Origin: Gammaproteobacteria bacterium
Lineage (GTDB): Bacteria; Pseudomonadota; Gammaproteobacteria; Ga0077536
Length of the DNA: 64,000 bases
Reading direction: 5' to 3'
NCBI GenBank assembly: GCA_016209015.1
Contig: JACQWY010000035.1
Coordinates: forward strand, 115,743 to 179,742
Below the pieces are notes generated by a model. That model ran no database searches. It had not been told where the DNA came from and was given only the letters and a program-made list of their open reading frames with translations. Position 1 is the first letter of the stretch, and the number at the start of each line of letters is the position of its first letter. This document shows, in pieces, positions 47,041 to 54,405 of this stretch. Both the position numbers and the translations under genes were made by a program.

Positions 47041-47092
47041 GAGAAGAAAAAAAAAGCCGGACCCTCGAAATGAGCTGAGACGGGTCCGGCTT
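47041..47092 (-). terminator. Orphan rho-independent terminator
   Basis: A perfect 11-bp stem (47054-47064 with 47082-47092) and a 17-nt loop. Read on the minus strand the stem runs into nine T residues (complement of 47047-47055). On the plus strand no T tract follows. No minus-strand gene lies immediately upstream; the gene to the right is on the plus strand. This fits the end of a minus-strand small RNA or long antisense transcript. Confidence 0.7.
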
Positions 47093-47296
47093 CATGACGC
47101 GGCGGCGGCCCTGCAGAAGATCGACCGACGCCGGGCGACCACCGCGGAGCCTGCCTGGGGAGGGACACCGCGATGATCTCGGTGCACGACGCAGCGGGAC
47201 CCGAGCCTGAGGCCGGAACGGCCTGCTAGGGGGGTGCGGCGCGAGTCCCACCGTCGGGGTGTGGGCGCCGTGCAAGGGTATTGGACCACGCTGGTT

Positions 47297-47312
47297 CTTA
47301 AGGGAGATTAAG
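47297..47312. promoter_or_regulatory. Palindrome upstream of the porin gene
   Basis: CTTAA and TTAAG arms separated by six bases, about 100 bp before the porin start. Could be an operator half-site pair for a regulator of the outer-membrane protein. Only the symmetry is seen. Confidence 0.3.
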
Positions 47313-47410
47313 AGCCACAGCGGCTTTGTACTGAAACGTAGTGTCTTAATAACCTGATACAAAAAGTTACAAACCGGTCCCGCAGGCCGCGGCGCAAGGG
47401 GAGCACGACG

Positions 47411-48733
47411 ATGACGAAGCTGAAGACGCGCGGTCTCGCCGCCGCGCTCGCAACCCTCTGCGCGGGGCCCGTGGGCGCTTTCGAGGCCCGGCATTTCGGG
47501 GATCTCACGGCCCAGGCGACGGCCAATGCGCGCCTCGGCCTGCAATACGGCACGGGCATCAACTTCGGGCTCGGCGCGCTCGACGGCACGCGCGAACGCA
47601 ATCGTTCTTCGCTCGCCGCGTCGATCAAGCCGAAGCTCACGCTCGACTACGCCGCGACGCCGGCCACGCATCTCTACGGCGGTGTCTCGGTCGCGGCCGC
47701 CGTGACCTCGCTCGACGGCGAGATCTCGGGGCAGTTCGCGCGCGCCGGTGACACCCAGATCAACACCGACGACGCCTACTTCGGCCTGCGTTCCGGGGTC
47801 CTCGACGTCTCCGTCGGCGCGCAGGAGTTCTGGGTCGGCGACGGCCTCCTCATCGGCGACGGCAATTTCGACCTCGGCCCGAGCGACGGTCAGTACTGGG
47901 TCGTGCCGTTCGCGGCCTGGCGGAATTCCGCGATCGTGAAGCTCAACACCTCGCCGCTGCGTGCCGAGGCGTTCTGGCTGCGCTCGGATCGCGACTTCGG
48001 CGATTCGCGCGTCGTCGGCGTGAACGTCGAGACGAGCGGTTGGGCGTTCGAGGAGTACGGCAAGCTCGGCGCGATGCACCTCGACATCCTCGACGGCAAC
48101 CGCTTCCACTACGACGGCATGGAGGTCTACGACCTGCGCGCCTCCGGGGTGAAGCTGCCCGGGCTGAAGGACCTTACGTTCTTCGGCGAGTTCGTGCGCG
48201 AGGTCGGGCGCGACAGCGACGGCGGCCGGCCGAACGATGCGATCGGCTGGTACGTCGAAGGCCAGTATCACCTGCCGCGGCTGCCGCTCAATCCGACGTT
48301 CGCCTATCGCTACGCGCACTTCTCCGGCGACGATCCGAAGACGCGCGACAACGAGGAATACCGCGGCCTCTTCTACAGCTTCTACAAGCGCGAGTGGGAC
48401 ACCTGGTACATGGGCGAGATCGCGAGCGAGTACCACCTCTTCAACGAGAATCAGAACACGCAGATGTTCAAGCTCAAGCTCGCGCCGGATCCGAAGTGGG
48501 CATATTCCGCCTACTACTACCACCACGAGCTCGACACGAAGCAGTACCTCGGCACGCCGGTGAGCTCCACGGACTGGGCCGAGGAAATCAATCTCCAGGT
48601 CGAATACTTCCTCGGCCATCGCTTCTACGGTTACGCGGGCATCATCTGGTCGACGCCGAATCGTGCGGCACGCGAGATCTACGGGCCCGACGATTTCACG
48701 GTGCTGCAGACGTGGTTGTCCTACACGTTCTGA
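47411..48733 (+). CDS. Outer-membrane beta-barrel porin (alginate-export-like)
   Basis: A 440-residue outer-membrane protein. It has a signal peptide (LAAALATLCAGPVGA, cut near residue 23), then alternating aromatic beta strands through the whole length and a C-terminal phenylalanine (SYTF), the mark for insertion by the BAM complex. It resembles substrate-specific porins and alginate-export barrels more than general trimeric porins; this is a judgement from strand pattern and length. AAGGGGAG upstream is the ribosome site. Its position after hyuAB suggests substrate uptake. A GAGCCCGCGGGCTC palindrome overlaps and follows its stop. Confidence 0.8.
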   Translation: MTKLKTRGLAAALATLCAGPVGAFEARHFGDLTAQATANARLGLQYGTGINFGLGALDGTRERNRSSLAASIKPKLTLDYAATPATHLYGGVSVAAAVTSLDGEISGQFARAGDTQINTDDAYFGLRSGVLDVSVGAQEFWVGDGLLIGDGNFDLGPSDGQYWVVPFAAWRNSAIVKLNTSPLRAEAFWLRSDRDFGDSRVVGVNVETSGWAFEEYGKLGAMHLDILDGNRFHYDGMEVYDLRASGVKLPGLKDLTFFGEFVREVGRDSDGGRPNDAIGWYVEGQYHLPRLPLNPTFAYRYAHFSGDDPKTRDNEEYRGLFYSFYKREWDTWYMGEIASEYHLFNENQNTQMFKLKLAPDPKWAYSAYYYHHELDTKQYLGTPVSSTDWAEEINLQVEYFLGHRFYGYAGIIWSTPNRAAREIYGPDDFTVLQTWLSYTF

Positions 48734-48745
48734 GCCCGCGGGCTC
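48732..48745. repeat. 14-bp perfect palindrome at the porin stop codon
   Basis: GAGCCCGCGGGCTC begins within the stop codon of the porin gene. It can form a short hairpin but has no T tract, so it is at best an mRNA-stability or factor-dependent end. Confidence 0.4.
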
Positions 48746-48918
48746 GGAACGAGCAGCGCACCATGCGCGCCGGCAGTGGCGTACCCGTTCACCGGAGTTG
48801 AACTGCTCGCGCGACGATGGGACGCTGTATGCGCTGCCCCGGCGGGCAGCGTGCTTCCATCGCCGGCCCGCTGCCGTCGACCCTCTGCAACCCACGCTAT
48901 GCCCTGGAGGAGATTCTC

Positions 48919-49482
48919 ATGGCCCGCATCAGCCCCATGCCGTTCGAACAGATCGACGACGAGCTCAAGCCCATCATGAAAGAGTATGACGACGAACTCG
49001 GCGGTTCGGAATTCGTCGAGGTGTTCGCGCACGCGCCGGGACCGTTCAAGAATTTCATCACCTTCTATTTCCCGCTGATCTCCGAGACCCGCGGCGAAAT
49101 CGATCCGCGCATCACGGAGCTCGCGCGCATGATGGTCGCGAACGAGAACGACTGCCGCCTCTGCAAGGCGGCGCGCTTCGCGCACGCCGAGAAGCGCGGC
49201 GTGTCCGAGGAGCTGATCAACGAGATTCCGAACTATCGCGAGAGCAAGCTGCTGACGCCGCGCGAGAAGGCCGCGATCCATTTCGCGGAGGTCCTGGCCG
49301 GCGATCACAAGAGCGCGGACAAGGCGCTGTTCGACGAGCTGCGCGAGCATTTCAGCGAAGCGGACATCGTCGACCTCGGCTGGCGCATCGTGACGTTCGT
49401 CGGCTACGGCCGCTTCCTGCACGTGCTCGATCTCGACATCGGCCACAAGTGCCCGCTGTCGTTCGGCCCGAAAGCCGCCTGA
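48919..49482 (+). CDS. Carboxymuconolactone decarboxylase / AhpD-like protein
   Basis: A 187-residue CMD-family protein, an all-helical fold with a CxxC centre (C79-R-L-C82 in NENDCRLCKAARFAHAEKRG). In AhpD the second Cys is followed by a His four residues on; here that position is Arg86, and a His occurs at 89 instead. The N-terminal half contains ITELARMMVANEN, the usual helix. The family includes redox proteins and decarboxylases, so role is open. GGAGGAG stands ahead of the ATG. It is probably transcribed after the porin gene; the DHA2 exporter faces it. Confidence 0.88.
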   Translation: MARISPMPFEQIDDELKPIMKEYDDELGGSEFVEVFAHAPGPFKNFITFYFPLISETRGEIDPRITELARMMVANENDCRLCKAARFAHAEKRGVSEELINEIPNYRESKLLTPREKAAIHFAEVLAGDHKSADKALFDELREHFSEADIVDLGWRIVTFVGYGRFLHVLDLDIGHKCPLSFGPKAA

Positions 49483-49485
49483 GCG

Positions 49486-51066
49486 CTACTCCACCGTGCC
49501 CGCGCCGGGCGCGGGCGCGCCTTCCCGCCGCGACGCGAACGGCGGCAGGCCGCGAGCCACGACGTAGCCCGCGAGCGCGCACGCGAGACACACCGCGAGC
49601 GCGACCCTGACGCCGTCGATCAAACCGATGCGCGCCTCGTCGAGCAGTTGCGGGGCGGAGAATCCCAAGGCCTGCGCGAAGTGTGCGAGGCTCGCCTGAT
49701 CCTCGCCGCGCACGAGCAGCTGCGGACTCGTGAAGAGCGCCGCGACACCCTGGGCATCGACCCGGGCGCGCGTCAGTGCCGCGCCTGCCGCGGCGTGGAA
49801 CTGCAGGTCGACGACGAGACCCGCAAGGCTTGCCCCGAACATGTTGCCGATCGTGCGGGTGGTCTGAATGACCGCCGAGGCCGCGCCCATGTCCCGCCGC
49901 GGCACGGCGGCCTGCACCTGCAGCGTCAGGTTCGCGAGCTGGAAACCGAAACCGAATCCGCAGACCGCGAACAGCACCGCGAGCACGAGGTGCGGCGTCT
50001 GCGCGTCGATGAGCAGCAGCCCGCAGATACCCGCGCTGACGATGAGCAGTCCACGCGCAATCATCTTCTCCGGCGCCCGCAGCCGCGGCAGCAGCCGGCC
50101 GTTCACGACGCTGCCGAGCGTGATGCTGACGACGAGCGGCGAGAACAGCGTGCCGGCCGCCTTGGGCGAGAGGTCGAAGCCGCCCTGCAGCATGAGCGGC
50201 AGGTAGTAGACCATCACGAAGAGCACGAAGCCGATCAGCGCGGCGAGCGCGCAGAGGCGCCGCACGGCCATGATGTCGAACAGATGCGGCGGGACGATCG
50301 GCGCGGCGGTGTGCGTCTGATGCCGCGCGAACACGCTGCCGAAGGCGCCCGCGAGCACCACGAGACCCCAGAACACCGGATGCCTGAAGCCGCCGCCTTT
50401 GCCCGTCTCCGTCGCGAGCAGCAGCGCCGCGATCGCCGCGCTCATCAACAGCGCGCCTGCCCAGTCGAGGCTCCGATCGTCGTCTTCGTGATGCGTGATG
50501 TGCGGCAGGAAGCGCCATACGAGCGCGAGCGCCAGCACGCCGATCGGCAGGTTCACGTAGAACACGCTGCGCCAGCCGAGATGCTCCGTCATCCAGCCAC
50601 CGAGCACCGGACCGACGCCGGAGGCGATGCCGAAGGTGACCGACAGGATCGCCTGCCAGCGCGCGCGCACCATGGGCTCCGGAAACAGATCGCTGACCGA
50701 CGCGAAGGCCGCGCCGATCAACATGCCGCCGCCGATGCCCTGCACGGCGCGCGCCGCGACCAGCATGCCCATCGTCGTCGCGAGCCCGCACAGCGCCGAG
50801 GCGAGCGAGAAGACGAGGATCGAGGCGATCACGAACGGCTTGCGCCCGTAGAGATCGCCGAGCCGGCCGGTGATCGGAATGAAGATCGCGTTCGTGAGCA
50901 GATAGGCCGCGCCGACCCACGCGTAGTAGGCGAAACCCTGCAATTCGGCAATCACCCGCGGCAACGCGGTGCCGACGACCGTCTGGTCGAAGGCGATGAG
51001 CGTCATGACGGTGGCGATGCCGAACATCGCGGCCGCGGAGTCGCGGCGGGAACGGATCGGATTCAA
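49486..51066 (-). CDS. MFS transporter, DHA2 (EmrB/QacA) type
   Basis: A 526-residue, 14-helix drug:H+ antiporter type. Motifs: LIAFDQTVVGTALP at helix 1 (motif D1), GRLGDLYGRKPF between helices 2 and 3 (motif A) and GSGVGPVLGGW-like IASGVGPVLGGWM (motif C). A start at TTG (MNPIRSRRDS...) gives the normal cytoplasmic N-terminus; an internal ATG 39 bases later is an alternative. Without an EmrA-type partner it exports to the periplasm. It faces the CMD-family gene with only three bases between stops. Substrate unknown. Confidence 0.88.
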   Translation of the reverse strand: MNPIRSRRDSAAAMFGIATVMTLIAFDQTVVGTALPRVIAELQGFAYYAWVGAAYLLTNAIFIPITGRLGDLYGRKPFVIASILVFSLASALCGLATTMGMLVAARAVQGIGGGMLIGAAFASVSDLFPEPMVRARWQAILSVTFGIASGVGPVLGGWMTEHLGWRSVFYVNLPIGVLALALVWRFLPHITHHEDDDRSLDWAGALLMSAAIAALLLATETGKGGGFRHPVFWGLVVLAGAFGSVFARHQTHTAAPIVPPHLFDIMAVRRLCALAALIGFVLFVMVYYLPLMLQGGFDLSPKAAGTLFSPLVVSITLGSVVNGRLLPRLRAPEKMIARGLLIVSAGICGLLLIDAQTPHLVLAVLFAVCGFGFGFQLANLTLQVQAAVPRRDMGAASAVIQTTRTIGNMFGASLAGLVVDLQFHAAAGAALTRARVDAQGVAALFTSPQLLVRGEDQASLAHFAQALGFSAPQLLDEARIGLIDGVRVALAVCLACALAGYVVARGLPPFASRREGAPAPGAGTVE

Positions 51067-51142
51067 GGCTCGGGGCTGGCTGTGGGCACGCAGCCTCGGA
51101 TTATGACGGATCGCAGGGGCCGGCAGGGAGATCGAGCTGGAG

Positions 51143-51172
51143 GTGCTGCGCCGCCGGCCGACGGCGCAGCAC
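51143..51172. terminator. GC-rich hairpin downstream of VPLPA-CTERM gene
   Basis: A perfect 11-bp stem (51143-51153 with 51162-51172) with an 8-nt loop, just after the 3' end of the minus-strand VPLPA-CTERM gene. No T tract follows, so it is terminator-like rather than a canonical intrinsic terminator. Confidence 0.45.
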
Positions 51173-51183
51173 GGTAATCCGCC

Positions 51184-51912
51184 TCAGACGCGCCGCCGCA
51201 GTGCGCCCAGGCCGGCAAGCGCGGAGCCGAAGAGCCACACCGCCGCGGGCAGGGGCACCGGGGCCGTGGTCACGCCGACGGTGAAGAAGTCGACGGCCCA
51301 GCCGTCGCCGCCGTCGCCCGTCGCATTAATGCTCAGCGTGAGCACGTCGTTCGGGCTCAGTTGCGCGGTGTCGATGCCGACCGTCAGGAACAGCTCCTGC
51401 GGCCCGCCGAGATTGACCTGATTCAGGATCTGCGTCAGTGCCGCGTTCTGCACGCCGTTCACTGTCGCGACGAACGGCGCGAGCACATAGGCCGGGTACT
51501 GGAAGTCGTCCGCCGCGATGCCGAGCGTGAGCGAGGTAATCTTCGTGCCGACGCCGTGCAATGCCGCGTAGTCCAAGCTGACGACCTGCGGGCCGTTCAG
51601 GCGCGGGCTCGCCGAGTAGCCGTCACTGCCCCCGGTCTGCACACTGCCGACGTAAATCTGATCCGTGCCGGGGAAGTCGCCGACCGCGGGCGTGAACGGG
51701 TAGCCGTGGCCGTAGGCGTTCGAGCCCAGGGTCACGGCACCTGCGGCGAGCCCTTCGAGTGTCGCGCCGGCCGTCGGATCCGCGCCGCCGTAGTCGCCCG
51801 TACCGAGCAGATCCTGATCGCCGTAGACGAGGACCGCGGCCGAAGCCGGCCCGACGGCACAGAGCGCCGCGCCGAGGGCTGCGATTTTGAGGGACAGTCG
51901 GGGAGAGCTCAT
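51184..51912 (-). CDS. VPLPA-CTERM sorting-domain protein
   Basis: A 242-residue secreted protein. It has a signal peptide (LKIAALGAALCAVGPASA, cut near residue 26), a beta-rich middle with many Gly, Asp and Asn, and a C-terminal sorting signal VPLPAAVWLFGSALAGLGALRRR: VPLPA motif, membrane helix and arginine cluster. Such tails are processed by exosortases, and the proteins go to the envelope or the extracellular polysaccharide. No exosortase gene lies in the window. ATG was chosen because AAGGAA lies 11 bases upstream; an in-frame GTG nine bases earlier is possible. Specific function unknown. Confidence 0.85.
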   Translation of the reverse strand: MSSPRLSLKIAALGAALCAVGPASAAVLVYGDQDLLGTGDYGGADPTAGATLEGLAAGAVTLGSNAYGHGYPFTPAVGDFPGTDQIYVGSVQTGGSDGYSASPRLNGPQVVSLDYAALHGVGTKITSLTLGIAADDFQYPAYVLAPFVATVNGVQNAALTQILNQVNLGGPQELFLTVGIDTAQLSPNDVLTLSINATGDGGDGWAVDFFTVGVTTAPVPLPAAVWLFGSALAGLGALRRRV

Positions 51913-52125
51913 GGGAATCACCGTTCCTTAGTGAAGACGCCCCATTGTGCGCCCGTGGTCCGGCTTCGCGCACGACAGCGCGGCCGGCGATGTCGCGGCA
52001 CAGGTCTCAGATCGGCTTCACCGTTCTTGTCCGAATGGCCGCGCCGCGCGCCCGGTCGGCTGACATGAGTCAAGACATGGGCGCCGGTGCCACCTTAGCG
52101 TGCAGGCTCCCAGGGGAGCACGACC

Positions 52126-53316
52126 ATGAACCACGATCTGATCATCATCGGGGCCGGCCCGTCAGGCCTCGCTCTCGCCACGGCGCTCGGCGCGCAAGGC
52201 TTCCGCGTCGCCGTCGTCGAGCGCCAGGATCGCGCGGCGCTCGAGACCCCGGCGCCGGACGGCCGCGACATCGCGCTCACGCACCGGGCGCGGCGCGTGC
52301 TCGAGTCGCTCGGCATGTGGGAGCGCTTCGGCGAGGCCGGGATCGCCTCGATCCGCGCGGCGCACGTCGAGAACGGCACTTCCCCGTTCGCGCTGCAGTT
52401 CGATACCCGCGAATCGGGCAAGGGCGCGCTCGGCTTCCTCGTCGCGAATCACGTCATCCGGCGCGCCGCGTTCGAGACCGCACTCGCGCACGACGGGGTC
52501 GAGCTGCTCGCCGGCGAGACGCCGCAGTCCGTGCGCGTGCGCGGCGATGCGGCCGAGGTGCGGCTCGAGAGCGGCCGCACGCTCGAGGCGTCGCTCGTCG
52601 TCGCCGCCGACAGCCGCTTCTCGGGCACGCGCCGCGCGCTCGGCATCGGCGCCGACCTGCTCGATTTCGGGCGCACGGTGATCGTCTGCCGCATGCGCCA
52701 TGAACGCTCGCACGAAGGCATCGCGCGCGAATGCTTCCATTACGGACGCACGCTCGCCGTGCTGCCGCTGAACGGCGATCTGTCCTCGATCGTGCTGACG
52801 ATGCGTGCGGACGAAGCACCGGCGCTGCTCGCGATGACGGCGGAGGCTTTCGCGGCGGACGTCGAGCGCCAGTTCTCCGGCCGCCTCGGCAGCATGGAGC
52901 TCGTCGGCGAGCGCCATCCCTACCCGCTCGTCGCCGTGTACGCGCGGCGCTTCGCGATCGCCCGCGCTGTGCTCGTCGGCGACGCCGCGGTCGGCATGCA
53001 TCCGGTCACCGCGCACGGTTACAACTTCGGACTCTACGGGGTCGAGACGCTGAGCGGACTGCTGGGCACGGCGCGGGAACGCGGGCGCGACCTCGGCGCC
53101 GCGACGCTGCTCGAACGTTATGCCGCCGAGCATCGCCGCGTGACGCGCCCGATCTATCTCGGCACGAACGCGCTCGTACAGCTCTTCACGGACGATCGTC
53201 TGCCGGTGCGTGCGCTGCGCTCGGCCGTGCTGCGCGTGGCGGATCTCGTCAAGCCGATCCGCACGGGCATCAGTCGGCAGCTCACGGGCACACCGCGGAT
53301 CCTGCCGGGCGCCTGA
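52126..53316 (+). CDS. ubiM: UbiM-type ubiquinone FAD hydroxylase
   Basis: A 396-residue flavin hydroxylase of the UbiH/Coq6 family that adds oxygen to the ubiquinone ring using O2. It begins HDLIIIGAGPSGLALA. The second FAD motif is VLVGDAAVGMHPVTAHGYNFGLYG. Features that fit UbiM rather than UbiI/H/F are GRDIALTH, VVAADSRFSGTRRALGIGAD, LDFGRTVIVCRM and YPLVAVYARRF. Known UbiM enzymes have broad position specificity (one can hydroxylate C1, C5 and C6). There are no other ubi genes nearby. The assignment rests on remembered family motifs. Confidence 0.8.
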   Translation: MNHDLIIIGAGPSGLALATALGAQGFRVAVVERQDRAALETPAPDGRDIALTHRARRVLESLGMWERFGEAGIASIRAAHVENGTSPFALQFDTRESGKGALGFLVANHVIRRAAFETALAHDGVELLAGETPQSVRVRGDAAEVRLESGRTLEASLVVAADSRFSGTRRALGIGADLLDFGRTVIVCRMRHERSHEGIARECFHYGRTLAVLPLNGDLSSIVLTMRADEAPALLAMTAEAFAADVERQFSGRLGSMELVGERHPYPLVAVYARRFAIARAVLVGDAAVGMHPVTAHGYNFGLYGVETLSGLLGTARERGRDLGAATLLERYAAEHRRVTRPIYLGTNALVQLFTDDRLPVRALRSAVLRVADLVKPIRTGISRQLTGTPRILPGA

Positions 53317-53328
53317 GCGCGGACGCGC

Positions 53329-53967
53329 CTAGACTTCGCCGTCTTCCTCGCCGAGCGCGTCACCGAGCTCGCGGGCGAGCTCGACGTAAGTCGCCAGAGC
53401 GGCGGGCACTGCCGCGGCGAGGCGCGCTGCCATGTCCTCCAGCGCTTCGTCCGGGGCCCCGTACTCGCGATGGAAATCCGCCGCGAGCCCGGGCGCGGCG
53501 AAGAAGCCGAGCGCGACGATCGCCGCTTCGAGTGCCGCGTCGAACGCCTCGTCCATCTCCGCCTCCCACAGCGGCGAGAGCCAGTCGTGGCCGTCGAGGA
53601 AGCCCCGGGACCAGAGCGAGAGCGGCGCATCGGCCGCGAGATTCGCGCGTCCGCCGGGGCGCGGTGCACAGTCGGGCGGCAAGGCCGGGGCGTCGTCGTC
53701 GATGCCGCGCTCGATCACGCCGTGCAGCGCGAGCAGCAGCGGCAGCGCCTCCTCGCAGAGTTTCGTCTCGGTGAAGAGCGGCGGGTCGTCCTCGAGCAGG
53801 AGGTCGAGCCACTCCGAGGGCTGGACGGTGGCCGGTGCCGCGGCGACCGCGAACAGAAAGCCCGCGAGCTCGTGATAACCCATCGCTTCGCGGGCCGTGC
53901 GCCGGGCGAACAGCGCCTGCAGCCGACGCGCCTCGGCGAGGTCGAACACGTGGTGCTCGCCGCTCAC
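53329..53967 (-). CDS. UPF0149 (YecA/YgfB-like) protein
   Basis: A 212-residue acidic, all-helical protein of the UPF0149 family. Recognisable parts are EAMGYHELAGFLFAVAAAPATVQPSEWLDLLL (the family opening with G-F-L-x-A), NLAADAPLSLWSRGFLDGHDWL and the C-terminal helices. There is no C-terminal SEC-C zinc motif, unlike some YecA proteins. Function unknown. It faces ubiM (stops 12 bp apart) and diverges from ppnP. Confidence 0.82.
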   Translation of the reverse strand: MSGEHHVFDLAEARRLQALFARRTAREAMGYHELAGFLFAVAAAPATVQPSEWLDLLLEDDPPLFTETKLCEEALPLLLALHGVIERGIDDDAPALPPDCAPRPGGRANLAADAPLSLWSRGFLDGHDWLSPLWEAEMDEAFDAALEAAIVALGFFAAPGLAADFHREYGAPDEALEDMAARLAAAVPAALATYVELARELGDALGEEDGEV

Positions 53968-53990
53968 GATCGCACCGCGCGCCGGGCTGC

Positions 53991-53996
53991 TAGAAT
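53991..53996 (+). promoter_or_regulatory. Possible -10 box of ppnP
   Basis: TAGAAT, 5 of 6 to consensus, lies about 55 nt before the ppnP ATG in the divergent gap with the UPF0149 gene. No good -35 found. Confidence 0.35.
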
Positions 53997-54051
53997 CCCC
54001 GTCCCATCACCCCGTCCCGCGCAGCGCGCGTCCAACCACGAGTAGGAAGTC

Positions 54052-54366
54052 ATGTCCAGAATCGACAACGTGTCCGTAGTGAAGAAAGCGAACGTCTATT
54101 TCGACGGCAAGTGCGTCAGCCACACCCTGCAGTATCCCGACGGCACGCGCAAGAGCGTCGGCGTGATCTTCCCGAGCACGCTCACGTTCAACACCGGCGC
54201 GCCGGAAATCATGGAAATCAACGGCGGCCGCTGCCGCGTGCGTCTCGCCGGCCAGAGCGACTGGCAGTCCTACACGACGGGCCAGGAATTCCGGGTGCCC
54301 GGCAACAGCAGCTTCGACATCGAGGTCAGCGAGACGCTCGACTACGTCTGCCACTTCGAGGGTTGA
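54052..54366 (+). CDS. ppnP: Pyrimidine/purine nucleoside phosphorylase PpnP
   Basis: A 104-residue single-domain cupin of the YaiE/UPF0345 (DUF1255) family. E. coli PpnP is a broad-specificity nucleoside phosphorylase that splits nucleosides to base and ribose 1-phosphate. The conserved stretches [53 protein letters not shown] and LDYVCHF are all present. A strong AGGAAG ribosome site precedes the ATG. Length is normal. Confidence 0.95.
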   Translation: MSRIDNVSVVKKANVYFDGKCVSHTLQYPDGTRKSVGVIFPSTLTFNTGAPEIMEINGGRCRVRLAGQSDWQSYTTGQEFRVPGNSSFDIEVSETLDYVCHFEG

Positions 54367-54389
54367 GTACGCCCGGCGCGGCGGCGTAC
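54367..54389. terminator. Hairpin between convergent ppnP and ABC exporter genes
   Basis: Seven-bp perfect stem GTACGCC/GGCGTAC with a 9-nt loop right after the ppnP stop and 16 bp before the stop of the facing ABC gene. No T tract. Confidence 0.35.
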
Positions 54390-54405
54390 GCGTCGCCGCG
54401 TCCAC

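Larger units (their letters stand above)
46807..47410. other. 604-bp gap with no protein gene but several structures
   Basis: No convincing coding frame is present. From left to right: a perfect 7-bp stem with a GCAG loop (46863-46880), two direct copies of AAATTTTG (46975-46982 and 46989-46996), an intrinsic terminator that works on the minus strand (47041-47092), a GC-rich hairpin region (about 47236-47273), a CTTAA/TTAAG palindrome (47297-47312), and an A/T-rich stretch leading into the porin gene. The T-tract terminator has no minus-strand gene to serve, so an unseen RNA is possible. Confidence 0.6.

Noticed and set aside
46967..48895. Long minus-strand frame covering the porin gene
   Set aside because: Porin has signal peptide, strands and terminal Phe on the plus strand; the antisense reads as charged filler.
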